DNA from: Desulfovibrio subterraneus
GTDB taxonomy: Bacteria > Desulfobacterota > Desulfovibrionia > Desulfovibrionales > Desulfovibrionaceae
Length of the DNA: 64,000 nucleotides
Direction: 5' to 3'
Assembly: GCF_013340285.1 (NCBI RefSeq)
Contig: NZ_BLVO01000012.1
Span: 1 to 64,000 of the forward strand
The notes below the pieces were generated by a model that saw only the letters and a list, made by a program, of their open reading frames with translations, was not told the DNA's origin and made no database searches. Made by a program: the position numbers and the translations under genes. This document shows positions 34,837 to 43,463 of the stretch, one piece after another (positions within the stretch are counted from its first letter, which is position 1; each line of letters begins with the position of its first letter).

Positions 34837-36105
34837 CTAGAACTGCACCTTGCGGGCTGCTTCCAGCGCTTTTTCAAAGTCTTCGTCAGTGTGCGCAAAC
34901 GATACCATGGCCGCCTCATAGCTGAGGGAGGCAAGGTAGATGCCCTGTGCGCGCATCTGCTTGTAGAAGGTGGTGTACAGCTTGGGTGCGGCGGTCTTGG
35001 CGGTGGCAAAATCCGTCACGGGCGTATCGGTAAAGAATACGGTGAACATGGATGCCAGCGTGTTCATGGTGACCGGCACACCCTTTTCCTTGAGCACGTT
35101 AAGCAGTTCGTGTGCGAACTTGCTGGTGCGCTGTTCCAGTGCGGCGTAATCGGCCTGCTTCAGCAGCTTGAGGGTGGCAATGCCGGTGGCCATGGCCACG
35201 GGGTTGCCGGAAAGCGTGCCGGCCTGGAAGATGTTTCCGCAGGGGGCGATGTGCTGCATGATTTCTTTCTTGCCGCCGTATGCGCCCACGGGGAAACCGC
35301 CGCCGATGATCTTGCCGAGGGTGGTAAGGTCGGGAGTGATGTCGAAGCGTGCCTGCGCACCGCCGTAGGAGAGGCGGAAGCCGGTGATGACTTCGTCAAA
35401 GATGAGCAGTGCGCCGTATTCGTCGCACAGGGCGCGCAGCCCTTCGAGAAAGCCTTCCGCAGGGGGCACGAGGCCCATGTTGCCTGCGGTGGGTTCCACG
35501 ATGATGGCGGCAATATCTTCGGGGTGCAGCTTGAAGAGTTCCTTCACGCGCTCAAGGTTGTTGTAGGGCGCGAGCAGGGTGTCCTTCACGGTGTCGGCGG
35601 GAACGCCGGGGGTGCCGGGAATGCACAGGTCGGCATAGCCGGAACCGGCAGCGGCGAGGAAGGCATCTGCATGTCCGTGGTAGCAGCCTTCAAATTTGAT
35701 GACCTTGTCGCGCTTGGTGTAGCCGCGGGCAAGGCGCAGGGCGGTCATGGTGGCTTCGGTGCCGGAGTTGACCATGCGCACCATTTCCACACTGGGAACG
35801 GCCTCTATGACCATTTCGGCCAGCTCAAGCTCTGCGGGGCAGGGCGCGCCGTAGCTTGCACCTGCGGCACAGGCCTTTTGTGCGGCTTCGGTTACTGCGG
35901 GGTGCGCGTGACCGAGCAGCATGGGGCCCCACGACTGCACGAAATCGATATAGACATCGCCTTCCACACTTTCAAGCTTCGAGCCGAAGGCGCGAGCAAT
36001 GAACAGCGGTTCGCTTTCCACGCTCAGACAGGCGCGGATGGGGCTGTTCACACCGCCGGGAATCACTTCCTTGGCGCGGGCATACAGCTTGCTGGAATCT
36101 GCCAT
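34837..36105 (-). CDS. hemL: Glutamate-1-semialdehyde 2,1-aminomutase
   Basis: 422 residues. It converts glutamate semialdehyde to 5-aminolevulinate in the C5 pathway that feeds all tetrapyrroles. A PLP fold type I enzyme with [19 protein letters not shown] (in parts, about 122), [20 protein letters not shown] (about 243) and [17 protein letters not shown] with the PLP lysine. It starts at ATG 36105, 70 bp after the ahb gene on the same strand, so they are likely one transcript. A strong GGAAAC-type Shine-Dalgarno precedes the start. Confidence 0.96.
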   Translation of the reverse strand: MADSSKLYARAKEVIPGGVNSPIRACLSVESEPLFIARAFGSKLESVEGDVYIDFVQSWGPMLLGHAHPAVTEAAQKACAAGASYGAPCPAELELAEMVIEAVPSVEMVRMVNSGTEATMTALRLARGYTKRDKVIKFEGCYHGHADAFLAAAGSGYADLCIPGTPGVPADTVKDTLLAPYNNLERVKELFKLHPEDIAAIIVEPTAGNMGLVPPAEGFLEGLRALCDEYGALLIFDEVITGFRLSYGGAQARFDITPDLTTLGKIIGGGFPVGAYGGKKEIMQHIAPCGNIFQAGTLSGNPVAMATGIATLKLLKQADYAALEQRTSKFAHELLNVLKEKGVPVTMNTLASMFTVFFTDTPVTDFATAKTAAPKLYTTFYKQMRAQGIYLASLSYEAAMVSFAHTDEDFEKALEAARKVQF

Positions 36106-36177
36106 GATGATGTTTCCTTTTCTATACCGGCGGTCAGGCCGGATTTGCGCCGGATGAAGACCGTCCGGCGCGGAATG

Positions 36178-36657
36178 TTAGAAATAGGTCATGGAAATTT
36201 TCTTCAGTTCCTTCAGGGAGCTGAGCACGGCAAAGACCTCCAGCTCGGTTTCCTGACGCAACTGTTCGATAACTTCGCGGTATTCGTTCTCGTGCCGCCC
36301 GTGGATCATGGTGTAGAGCGTATAGGGCCACTCGGGGTGTGAGCTCGGGCGGTAGTATACGTGGGAGATGAGCGGATGCTTAGCGGCCTGTTCGCCCGCA
36401 GCGTCTACGCGGTCTTCATCGATGATCCATGACACCATGGCGTTGTGGCTGTAGCCCGCCTTCTGGTGTTTCAGGCTCACGCCGAAGCGGCGGATGGTGC
36501 CTTCGTCCTTCATCTGGTTGATGAGATTGAGCACGGTCGCTTCGTCGGTGCCCACTTCCTTAGCGATATCCGCGTAGGGGGTGAGGCTGTCAGGCAGGTC
36601 GGCCTGCACGATGTGCAGGATTTTCTTTTCGATATCCGTGAACGTGGTTTTGACCAT
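36178..36657 (-). CDS. Siroheme decarboxylase subunit (AhbA/AhbB family)
   Basis: 159 residues from ATG 36657 (the frame is open to 36939 but the upstream part is unconserved). An Lrp/AsnC-like winged-helix fold: [34 protein letters not shown] (in parts), then [20 protein letters not shown] and [18 protein letters not shown] with the conserved His-Pro-x-Trp-Pro-Tyr. Family members AhbA/AhbB decarboxylate siroheme to didecarboxysiroheme in the alternative heme pathway of sulfate reducers. I cannot say by eye whether this is A or B. The partner gene is not in the window. NirD/L/G/H proteins are the alternative. Confidence 0.85.
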   Translation of the reverse strand: MVKTTFTDIEKKILHIVQADLPDSLTPYADIAKEVGTDEATVLNLINQMKDEGTIRRFGVSLKHQKAGYSHNAMVSWIIDEDRVDAAGEQAAKHPLISHVYYRPSSHPEWPYTLYTMIHGRHENEYREVIEQLRQETELEVFAVLSSLKELKKISMTYF

Positions 36658-37038
36658 TGCGTGTCCTCTGCGCGTTTTACGGAACGCTTGGTTTGATTCG
36701 CAGGTGGTGCATTGCGGACAGGCTTCTGCCGCGCATCTTTCAATGGGTGGTGATACCTGTTCATGGCGATGGATGCAACCGCCTGAGCCTGCAATTGGCT
36801 GTGCAGATCCATGGTTTGTCAGACGCGGTCCCCCGTCGGCACTGGCAGGGCGGACAACGCGGTCTGCCGGCGGCAAAATATTGGTCATGCCAGAATGCAT
36901 TGCAGGCAGTATGGGGGAAATACGGGCGCATGGTTGCAAGGCTCGGCATGACGGGGTATCCCGCTTGTGCGACAGGTTCGTACCGGAAGAAGGTTCTGCC
37001 CTCTCATCCGGTTCACATCAGACAGGAAAGGATATTTC
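36658..37038. other. Intergenic region between divergent ahb and gpsA
   Basis: 381 bp with no gene I trust on either strand. Both promoters should be here. I see no clear -35/-10 pair or palindrome. Confidence 0.4.
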
Positions 37039-38031
37039 ATGAAGATAGCCGTTGTCGGCGGTGGCAGCTGGGGCACGGCCCTTGCCCAGATGCTCGCCGG
37101 AAAAGGATACGATATTTCTCTGCTGGTGCGTCAGCAGCACGTGGCAGACGCCATTACCTCCACCCGCATGAACTCCGCCTATCTGCCCGGTGTGCGCCTG
37201 CATGCCAACATTCGGCCCACCACGGACCGTGCGGGAGCGCTTGGCGATGCATCCTGCTTTCTGTTTTCCGTGCCCTGTCAGTTTTTCCGCGCCACTTTGC
37301 GTGAACTGAAGCCCCTGCTGCCGCAGGGGGCTGTTATCGTCTGTTCCAACAAGGGCATCGAGATGGATTCCGGCAAGACCGTTTCCGACATGGTGCACGA
37401 GGAACTTGGCGACATTGCACCGCGCTTTGCCATGCTTTCCGGCCCTTCTTTTGCTGCGGATGTGGTGCGCGGCATGCCCACGGCCATTGTCATGGGCTGT
37501 GAAGATCCGGAACTGGGGCGTGAGCTGCGCGAGATTTTTTCCACGCCGAGCTTCCGCGCCTATTCCTGCACGGATGTGCGGGGAGTGGAACTGGGCGGCG
37601 CGTTCAAGAACGTCATCGCCATTGCGGCGGGCATGTCGGACGGCATGGGATTCGGCGATAATGCACGGGCTGCGCTCATCACGCGCGGGCTGGCGGAAAT
37701 GTCGCGCCTCGGCGAGGCCATGGGCGCACGGGCTGCAACCTTTATGGGCCTTTCCGGCATGGGCGACCTTGTGCTCACCTGCACGGGCGACCTTTCCCGT
37801 AACCGGCGGGTCGGTTTGCGGCTCGGGCAGGGGGTGCCGCTTACGCAGATTCTGGATGAAATGCATCAGGTGGCGGAAGGTGTGAAGACCACGCAGGCCG
37901 TACACGCACTGGGGCAGCGCCTTGGTGTGGAGCTGCCCATCACCAACGCCATGCACGCCGTGATGTACGACGGCAAGGACCCGCAGTCTGCGTGGCAGGA
38001 GCTGATGACCCGCGACCTGAAGGAAGAATAG
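37039..38031 (+). CDS. gpsA: Glycerol-3-phosphate dehydrogenase (NAD(P)+)
   Basis: 330 residues from ATG 37039 (AGGAAAGGATATTTC upstream; the longer frame from 36967 lacks conservation). It reduces dihydroxyacetone phosphate to glycerol-3-phosphate for phospholipids. N-terminal GGGSWGTALAQMLA, then CSNKGIEMDSGKTVSDM, LSGPSFAADVVRGMPTA and the catalytic-lysine region LGGAFKNVIAIAAGMSDGMGFGDNARAALITRGLAEM (in parts). A single gene ended by a strong terminator at 38057. Confidence 0.96.
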   Translation: MKIAVVGGGSWGTALAQMLAGKGYDISLLVRQQHVADAITSTRMNSAYLPGVRLHANIRPTTDRAGALGDASCFLFSVPCQFFRATLRELKPLLPQGAVIVCSNKGIEMDSGKTVSDMVHEELGDIAPRFAMLSGPSFAADVVRGMPTAIVMGCEDPELGRELREIFSTPSFRAYSCTDVRGVELGGAFKNVIAIAAGMSDGMGFGDNARAALITRGLAEMSRLGEAMGARAATFMGLSGMGDLVLTCTGDLSRNRRVGLRLGQGVPLTQILDEMHQVAEGVKTTQAVHALGQRLGVELPITNAMHAVMYDGKDPQSAWQELMTRDLKEE

Positions 38032-38056
38032 CCGCGAACAGGCCTTTGCCAGACGT

Positions 38057-38095
38057 CAAAACGCCCGCGCATCTGCATGATGCGCGGGCGTTTTG
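38057..38095 (+). terminator. Bidirectional terminator, gpsA / SPOR gene
   Basis: CAAAACGCCCGCGCATC / GATGCGCGGGCGTTTTG stem of about 16 bp with loop TGCAT. The A and T flanks make it usable in both directions. Confidence 0.9.
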
Positions 38096-38096
38096 A

Positions 38097-38348
38097 CTAT
38101 TTGAGCACTGCCTTGATCTTCACGTCGGGGTGCTGGTCCACAAGAGAGGAGTGGACCGAACGGGCCTGACGGATGTTAGGGTAGCTGCCCACCCGTACTG
38201 TCCAGAACGAGTGCCCGTTGCGCTGGACGGGGGTGGGATTGCTGGAGTCGAAGCCCTGCTGCACCAACTTGTTGGCGAGCGTCTTGGCTTCGTTGGGGCA
38301 GGAAAATGCCCCGATCTGCACATGAAACGTTCCTGCGATATTGATCAT
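38097..38348 (-). CDS. SPOR-domain-only protein
   Basis: 83 residues. Nearly the whole protein is one SPOR domain: FHVQIGAFSCPNEAKTLANKLVQQGF, then FWTVRVGSYPNIRQARSV. SPOR domains bind denuded peptidoglycan at the septum. Unusually, there is no signal or membrane helix, because a TGA lies four codons before ATG 38348, so the domain starts directly. Either the start is right and it acts in the cytoplasm or by an unknown route, or it is a remnant of a longer gene. It is close to its terminator. Confidence 0.75.
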   Translation of the reverse strand: MINIAGTFHVQIGAFSCPNEAKTLANKLVQQGFDSSNPTPVQRNGHSFWTVRVGSYPNIRQARSVHSSLVDQHPDVKIKAVLK

Positions 38349-38740
38349 GTCGCGTTGTCACCGGACATGACCTGCAAGACATGGTATCGTCATGACTCCT
38401 ACCGCGTTCGGAGCATGGCGGCACGGCTTGCCGGCACTGTCGGTGCTGAAGCGGCAGAAAGGCGCGGTGTTCAGACTCCGGCTTTTCTGTCGGTTGTACA
38501 TTGGGCGTATCCGGTTGCGCCTGTGCGCAACGGCTCCGCCAGCCAGTTGGTTTGCGGGTCCGTGGGGACCGGACGGTTACGTGCGGTGCGAACCGTCGTG
38601 GCCGTGCTCCGGAAGCATGGAGCGGCCTTGGGGCGTATTGTCGCAGTGCCTCCACACCGGCAGTGCGTCTACCCCGCAGCGGGTGGCGAAAGCAGGAGTG
38701 CCACTCGACTGGAGCGGGAAAATTCCGTATACCGGCGCGT
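38349..38740. other. Intergenic region before the C_GCAxxG gene
   Basis: 392 bp. Several overlapping ORFs are open here but none has domain-like sequence or a ribosome site, so I read it as a noncoding region. Confidence 0.4.
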
Positions 38741-39265
38741 ATGTCAAGCCTAATAAAAACCATCAGAGAAGATAGGGAGATAGCTGCCTGCGGAAACGCG
38801 GCCGCCGAGCATTTTTCCGGCCTGTACTGCGCGGAAGGCGTGCTGCTGGCGGTTGCCGAGGCAGCAGGCCTTGCCACGGACCTTGTTCCACGCATCGCCA
38901 CCGGCTTTTGCAGCGGACTTTCCCGTTGCGGCGGGCTGTGCGGTGCCGTGGCCGGAGGCGTTATGGCCATATCGATGGTGCACGGGCGCGACTGTGCGGA
39001 AGATTCCGTTCAGCCCACCTATGCGCGTGTGACCGCGCTGCGCAAGGCCATAGCCGAAAAGTGGGGCAGCATAGACTGTCTTGCCCTGACGGGCTGCAAT
39101 TTCAACACGCCCGAAGGGCAGCACCGCTTCCGGCAGGAAGGGGTACGAAACAATGTGTGTCTTGAGCTGACGCGGGACTGTGCCTCGCTGGCCCTGTGGC
39201 TTGTACGCAACGAACTGGACGCGATCTCCGCTCTGGCGGATACGCAGTGTGAGCTTATTTCATGA
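38741..39265 (+). CDS. C_GCAxxG_C_C family redox protein
   Basis: 174 residues from ATG 38741 (the frame is open to 38501 without conservation). Family features: HFSGLYCAEGVLLAVAEAAGL, then FCSGLSRCGGLCGAVAGGVMAI, and later LTGCNFNTPEGQHRF. The paired Cys residues in this family are thought to bind a metal or undergo redox chemistry. Extra cysteines (FCSG, CGGLCG) are present. It overlaps the next gene by 4 bases (ATGA), so the two are cotranslated. Confidence 0.8.
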   Translation: MSSLIKTIREDREIAACGNAAAEHFSGLYCAEGVLLAVAEAAGLATDLVPRIATGFCSGLSRCGGLCGAVAGGVMAISMVHGRDCAEDSVQPTYARVTALRKAIAEKWGSIDCLALTGCNFNTPEGQHRFRQEGVRNNVCLELTRDCASLALWLVRNELDAISALADTQCELIS

Positions 39266-40131
39266 TAATGTATCTGCGGCTGCTCCTTACGGCCTTCATC
39301 TGGGGTGGCACCTTTGTGGCTGGGCGCATGCTCGCCGGGCATGCCGGTCCCTTTGCATCCAGCTTCTGGCGTTTTGCCATGGCTTCCGTATGTCTTGTGT
39401 GGCTTGTGCGCAGAAAGCAGGGCGGCCTGCCCAAGCTGGATGCCCGTGGCTGGGGGGGCGTGTGCCTGCTCGGTGCCACAGGCATTTTTGCCTACAACGC
39501 CTTTTTCTTTACCGGCCTGCAGAGCGTGCCTGCGGGACGCGCCGCCGTTATTGTGGCCATGAACCCCGTGTTCATAGCCCTGTTCGCGGCGTTGTTTTTC
39601 AAGGAAGGTCTTTCGCGGCTTAAGCTGGCAGGCATTGCGCTTTCGGTTTCCGGCGCGGCCACGGCCATATCGCGCGGTGACATTCCAGCGCTGTTCCATT
39701 CCGCCATCAGCTGGGGCGATGTGGCCATCTTTGGCTGCGTTGCAAGCTGGGTATCCTATTCCCTGCTCGGCAAGCGCATGATGCACACCCTGAGCCCGCT
39801 GGCTGCGGTGACCTATTCCTGCCTCACCGGCACCCTTATGCTGTTCCCCTTTGCCGTGGCCGAGGGCATGCTTGTGGCAACGCCGGAGTATCCCATAAGT
39901 AACTGGCTTGCCTTTGCCTACCTTGGTGTGTTGGGAACTGTTGTGGGGTTCACGTGGTTCTACGAAGGGGTGAAGTCCATAGGCGCTTCCAAGGCCGGAG
40001 TCTTCATCAACTTCGTCCCTGTTACGGCCATACTTTCCGGCTGGCTGTTGCTGGGCGAACCTCTGTCCCTTTCCCTGCTCGTGGGTGGTCTCATGGTTGT
40101 CTGCGGGGTGTATCTGACCAACAGGGGCTAG
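39262..40131 (+). CDS. EamA/DMT-family membrane exporter
   Basis: 289 residues with ten membrane helices in two repeats. YLRLLLTAFIWGGTFVAGRML opens the first EamA repeat and SWGDVAIFGCVASWVSYSLLGKR the second, with the LLGEPLSLSLLVGGLMVV end. Family members export amino acids or other metabolites. It overlaps the C_GCAxxG gene by 4 bases. The link between a redox-like protein and an exporter is unexplained. Confidence 0.9.
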   Translation: MIMYLRLLLTAFIWGGTFVAGRMLAGHAGPFASSFWRFAMASVCLVWLVRRKQGGLPKLDARGWGGVCLLGATGIFAYNAFFFTGLQSVPAGRAAVIVAMNPVFIALFAALFFKEGLSRLKLAGIALSVSGAATAISRGDIPALFHSAISWGDVAIFGCVASWVSYSLLGKRMMHTLSPLAAVTYSCLTGTLMLFPFAVAEGMLVATPEYPISNWLAFAYLGVLGTVVGFTWFYEGVKSIGASKAGVFINFVPVTAILSGWLLLGEPLSLSLLVGGLMVVCGVYLTNRG

Positions 40132-40260
40132 CAATGGGAGCTTGCTTGTCAAAAAGGAGTGGGCTTCGCGCTGTCGTTGCCCCCGGATTGAAGACAATAC
40201 AGCAGACCTCGTTAAGCCGTGACTGAAGCCAAGTAACGAAATTTCTCGCTTACATAGGGT

Positions 40261-40281
40261 GCAGGGGGATTATCCCCCTGC
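40261..40281. repeat. Palindromic dispersed repeat, copy 2
   Basis: The same 21-base palindrome as at 9442-9462 (reverse complement), preceded by GGGT and GCTTACAT. It lies between the EamA exporter and a terminator. Confidence 0.6.
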
Positions 40282-40326
40282 TCGCCGAAGGCAATAAAAA
40301 GCATCAAATATATTCTTATCAGTAAG

Positions 40327-40357
40327 AAGGGGCAACGCACAGTGCGTTGCCCCTTTT
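40327..40357 (+). terminator. Terminator between the EamA gene and dsrN
   Basis: AAGGGGCAACGCAC / GTGCGTTGCCCCTT with loop A-centred (approximate) and T5 tail, a very stable hairpin that serves the plus-strand gene and probably dsrN on the minus strand. Confidence 0.9.
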
Positions 40358-40388
40358 TCATTCTGTACAAATGGGATTGGCGCCGGAG

Positions 40389-41783
40389 CTATGCCCGTGC
40401 TGCCCTGCGTTTGCGGGCGGCCTGCACCAGATTCACGGCCCAGTGCGGTTCGCCGAGCGCAAAGAGATGGGTGTAGGACGCGAACACGTTCTTGTAGATA
40501 AGCCCGTCTCTGTCGGCACCCATGCCGAAGCCGCGATCCATCTGCAGACTGAACGCAGGTGTGGCCCCTTCATCCACCACGCATTTGGAATAATGGAATT
40601 CGTGCCCTTTGATGATGCTGCCTGCGGGGTGGTAGGGATTGTCCAGCGTGACGGTGGCGTCGATGTAGCCCAGCCCCTGCGGGCGTTCACACAGGTGTGT
40701 GCTGACCGGAAACACGCCGGTCATAGGGTATTCGGTTCCCTTGTAGACAAGGCTGCGTGAGAGCACCATGAAACCGCCGCATTCGGCATAGATGGGCAGG
40801 CCGGATTCTGCCAGTTCTTTGACGTGAGTGCGGATGCCGGCGTTGTCTGCAATGCGTCGGGCCAGTGTTTCAGGGAAGCCACCGCCGAGGTACAGGGCGT
40901 CCAGATCCGGCCACGGGTCGGGCGACAGCAGGGAAAGCTCCACAAGCTCGGCACCGGCGTGGCGCAGGGCCTGCAGGTTCTCTTCATAATAGAACCACAG
41001 GGCGGCATCGCGCACATAGCCGATGCGTACAGGGGGCTGCGCCGGTTCTGCCACGGGCATCATTGCCCAGAGTTCCGGTGCCTCGGGAACGGGGGCTGCG
41101 GAACAGGCTGCCTGCCACATGGCATCCACATCGCAGTTGTCGGCGATGAGGTCGGCGACCGTATCAAGCGGATCGTTTTCCGGATCGTATTCCTGATCGG
41201 AAATGAGGCCCATGTGCCGCTCGGGAATGGGGTTCTGCCGTAATTTGGGCAGGGCGCCCAGCACAGGCACTCCGGTATAATGCTCAATGGTCTGGCGCAG
41301 TATGGAGCGATGACGGTCGTTGGCCGTGCGGTTCAGTATGACGCCTGCAATGCGCACGCCTTCTTCGAAATTGATGATGCCGGAAACGATGGCCGCAGCC
41401 GTGCGGGTCATCTTGGTGCAGTCCATGGCAAGAATGACCGGCGTTTCCAGTATGCGCGCAAGCTCGGCGGTGGAGCACGTGCCGGTAAGGTCCTTGCCGT
41501 CGTATAGACCGCGATTGCCTTCGATGAGTGCGCCGTCATGGGGGGCTATGCTGGTGCGGAAGAGGGCGCGCAGCATCTCGTCTGAAAGCAGGTAGGGATC
41601 AAGGTTGGTCGCAGGCTTGAGAGCGGCAAGGCCCAGCCACTTGGCGTCGATATAGTCCGGGCCTTTCTTGAACGGCTTGATGGAGAGCCCCTTGCGCACC
41701 CACGCGCGGGTGGTGCCGAGGCTGGTGATGGTCTTGCCTGTGCCGCCGTTGAGTCCGGCGATGATGATGCGCGGTCGGTGCAT
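40389..41783 (-). CDS. dsrN: DsrN, siroheme amidase (cobyrinate a,c-diamide synthase family)
   Basis: 464 residues from ATG 41783 (MHRPRIIIAGLNGG). N-terminal ATP-grasp-like domain with P-loop GLNGGTGKT and KPFKKGPDYID; C-terminal glutamine amidotransferase domain with the triad Cys in YAECGGFMVLS (about 330) and the LGYIDATVT and HEFHYS stretches. Beside dsrABD this is the DsrN that amidates siroheme for sulfite reductase. A cobalamin CbiA/CobB role is the alternative, since cobJ and cbiG lie about 7 kb away. A terminator separates it from dsrD (41937), so it may have its own promoter. Confidence 0.9.
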   Translation of the reverse strand: MHRPRIIIAGLNGGTGKTITSLGTTRAWVRKGLSIKPFKKGPDYIDAKWLGLAALKPATNLDPYLLSDEMLRALFRTSIAPHDGALIEGNRGLYDGKDLTGTCSTAELARILETPVILAMDCTKMTRTAAAIVSGIINFEEGVRIAGVILNRTANDRHRSILRQTIEHYTGVPVLGALPKLRQNPIPERHMGLISDQEYDPENDPLDTVADLIADNCDVDAMWQAACSAAPVPEAPELWAMMPVAEPAQPPVRIGYVRDAALWFYYEENLQALRHAGAELVELSLLSPDPWPDLDALYLGGGFPETLARRIADNAGIRTHVKELAESGLPIYAECGGFMVLSRSLVYKGTEYPMTGVFPVSTHLCERPQGLGYIDATVTLDNPYHPAGSIIKGHEFHYSKCVVDEGATPAFSLQMDRGFGMGADRDGLIYKNVFASYTHLFALGEPHWAVNLVQAARKRRAARA

Positions 41784-41936
41784 GGTCTGCTCGTGTGTGG
41801 CTGTTGCCGGTATTGGTGAGGCGTCTTGCCTGCAAAGGCAGGGACATGGCCCGCAGTGCCTCATGCGGATGAACGGGGCCGTATGCGGTGATAGATGGTA
41901 CTGCCGCCGAAATCAACACCCTGCAAAAAGAGAAAG

Positions 41937-41962
41937 AGCGTATGGACTGGTGCCCATACGCT
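41937..41962 (-). terminator. Terminator between dsrD and dsrN
   Basis: AGCGTATGG / CCATACGCT stem, 9 bp, with loop ACTGGTGC. On the minus strand it is followed by CTTTCTCTTTTTG. It ends the dsrABD message 30 bases after the dsrD stop. Confidence 0.85.
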
Positions 41963-41991
41963 TTTTCTTAATCAGAACTGGTCAACGAAGA

Positions 41992-42228
41992 TTACTCTTC
42001 GTGTTCAGCAGCAGCCTGCTTACCAGCGCCCTTCAGGCCGTACATGGTAGTAGAGCCGGAGGACCAGTATTCCAGCACTTCGGTCTTAACAAGTTCAGAC
42101 ATGATCTTCTTCACTTCGCGCGCCTTCATTTCGGGGAAGAGCGGAAGGAAGTCGTTGAAGTAGAACTTGGACTTGGAGCTAGCCTTGGACTGGATGAAGT
42201 CCACAATAATCTTCTGTGCGTCTTCCAT
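41992..42228 (-). CDS. dsrD: Dissimilatory sulfite reductase D
   Basis: 78 residues, the standard DsrD size. A small winged-helix protein, MEDAQKIIVDFIQSKASSKSKFYFNDFLPLFPEMKAREV (in parts) and VKTEVLEYWSSGSTTMYGLKG. Known: DsrD sits after dsrAB in sulfate reducers and acts as an allosteric activator of the reductase. It follows dsrB by 68 bases, which contain a GC-rich hairpin (42252-42274). Confidence 0.95.
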   Translation of the reverse strand: MEDAQKIIVDFIQSKASSKSKFYFNDFLPLFPEMKAREVKKIMSELVKTEVLEYWSSGSTTMYGLKGAGKQAAAEHEE

Positions 42229-42251
42229 TGAAAGCCCCTTTAGCTTTTAGA

Positions 42252-42274
42252 CGGGCGGGGAAAATCCCCGCCCG
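42252..42274 (-). promoter_or_regulatory. Intercistronic GC hairpin, dsrB-dsrD
   Basis: CGGGCGGGGA / TCCCCGCCCG, a 10-bp stem around AAA, in the 68-base gap between dsrB and dsrD. It lacks a full U tract, so it may protect the dsrAB part or set a lower or higher dsrD level. Confidence 0.55.
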
Positions 42275-42296
42275 ACAATTGATGCTCAGGTTCTGC

Positions 42297-43442
42297 TTAG
42301 AACTTGAACTGGGTCGACTGACGCCAGGTGTAGTAAGCAGGATCGCGGAAGTCGTCGATCAGGTGGTGGGTGAACTCAAGGCCGGTCAGTTCGAAGAACT
42401 TTTCCCAGCCAATGCGGTTTGCCCAGTCGCCCACACGTTCGTACTTACGCGCATTGGCGGAGTATACTTCGATGATGTGCTTGATCTTCTCGGTAAGAGA
42501 AGGCCAGCGGGGGGTCTCGTTGGGGATGTAGGCAACTACAACCTTGGAGAACATGGGCTGGCTGATGCGGTTGGAAACCTTACCGCCGACCATGATAACC
42601 ACGCCGTCGCCTTCACCGTCAGAGATGGGCAGAGCGGGACACATGGTGTAGCAGTTACCGCAGTACATGCAACGTTCGTTCTTGATCGCGATGGAGTTAA
42701 CCTTCTTATCGCCGATTTCGACCTTGGTAGGACGAACTGCAGCGGTAGGACAGGAAGCAACTGCCAGCGGGATTTCACACAGCTGGTCGGTCCACTCGTG
42801 GTCGATCATCGGGGGCTTGCGGTGGATACCAACAACGCCGATGTCGGAGCAGTGAACAGCGCCGCACATGTTCAGACAGCAGGCAAGCGCAATACGCACG
42901 GGGGCGGGCATACGCATGTTCTGGAAGTCTTCGAACACAACGTCCATGATGGCCTTAACCGGGCCGGAAGCGTCGGTTGCGGGGGTGTGGCAGTGAACCC
43001 AACCCTGAGTGTGAACGATGTTGGAGATACCAGCGCCGGTACCGCCGATGGGGAACTTGTAAGAACCGCCGGCGAACTTACGGGAAGACAGGTCTTCCTT
43101 CAGTGCTGCCAGAGAAACTTCGTTGTCCACCATGAATTCAACGTTGTTACGGGTGGTGAAGCGCAGATGGCCGCCACAATGCTTGTCTGCGATTTCGCAG
43201 ATTTCGCGGATGTGGGTAACGGACATCAGACGAGCAGCACCTACGCGAACGGTGAAAACCTTGTCGCCGGATTCGGCAACGTGAACCAGCACGCCGGGTT
43301 CGAGGATTTCATGGTACAGCCACTGGCCCTTGTTCTTAGCGATAACAGGGGGCAGGAAGTCATGGAAGTCACGGGGGCCGATGTCAGTAATACGGCCTTC
43401 CATGGGTTTCGCGGGATTGTATCCGGAAGAGATGAATGCCAT
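42297..43442 (-). CDS. dsrB: Dissimilatory sulfite reductase beta subunit
   Basis: 381 residues. Reduces sulfite with DsrA to the DsrC trisulfide in the cytoplasm. Siroheme/4Fe-4S ligand cysteines occur in [18 protein letters not shown] (about 182-199), followed by [11 protein letters not shown]; a ferredoxin insert [15 protein letters not shown] is at about 259. Length and motifs fit a complete DsrB. It starts 22 bp after dsrA, with a GAGAGGAG ribosome site. Confidence 0.97.
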   Translation of the reverse strand: MAFISSGYNPAKPMEGRITDIGPRDFHDFLPPVIAKNKGQWLYHEILEPGVLVHVAESGDKVFTVRVGAARLMSVTHIREICEIADKHCGGHLRFTTRNNVEFMVDNEVSLAALKEDLSSRKFAGGSYKFPIGGTGAGISNIVHTQGWVHCHTPATDASGPVKAIMDVVFEDFQNMRMPAPVRIALACCLNMCGAVHCSDIGVVGIHRKPPMIDHEWTDQLCEIPLAVASCPTAAVRPTKVEIGDKKVNSIAIKNERCMYCGNCYTMCPALPISDGEGDGVVIMVGGKVSNRISQPMFSKVVVAYIPNETPRWPSLTEKIKHIIEVYSANARKYERVGDWANRIGWEKFFELTGLEFTHHLIDDFRDPAYYTWRQSTQFKF

Positions 43443-43463
43443 TTTTTAGTACTCCTCTCTTGA

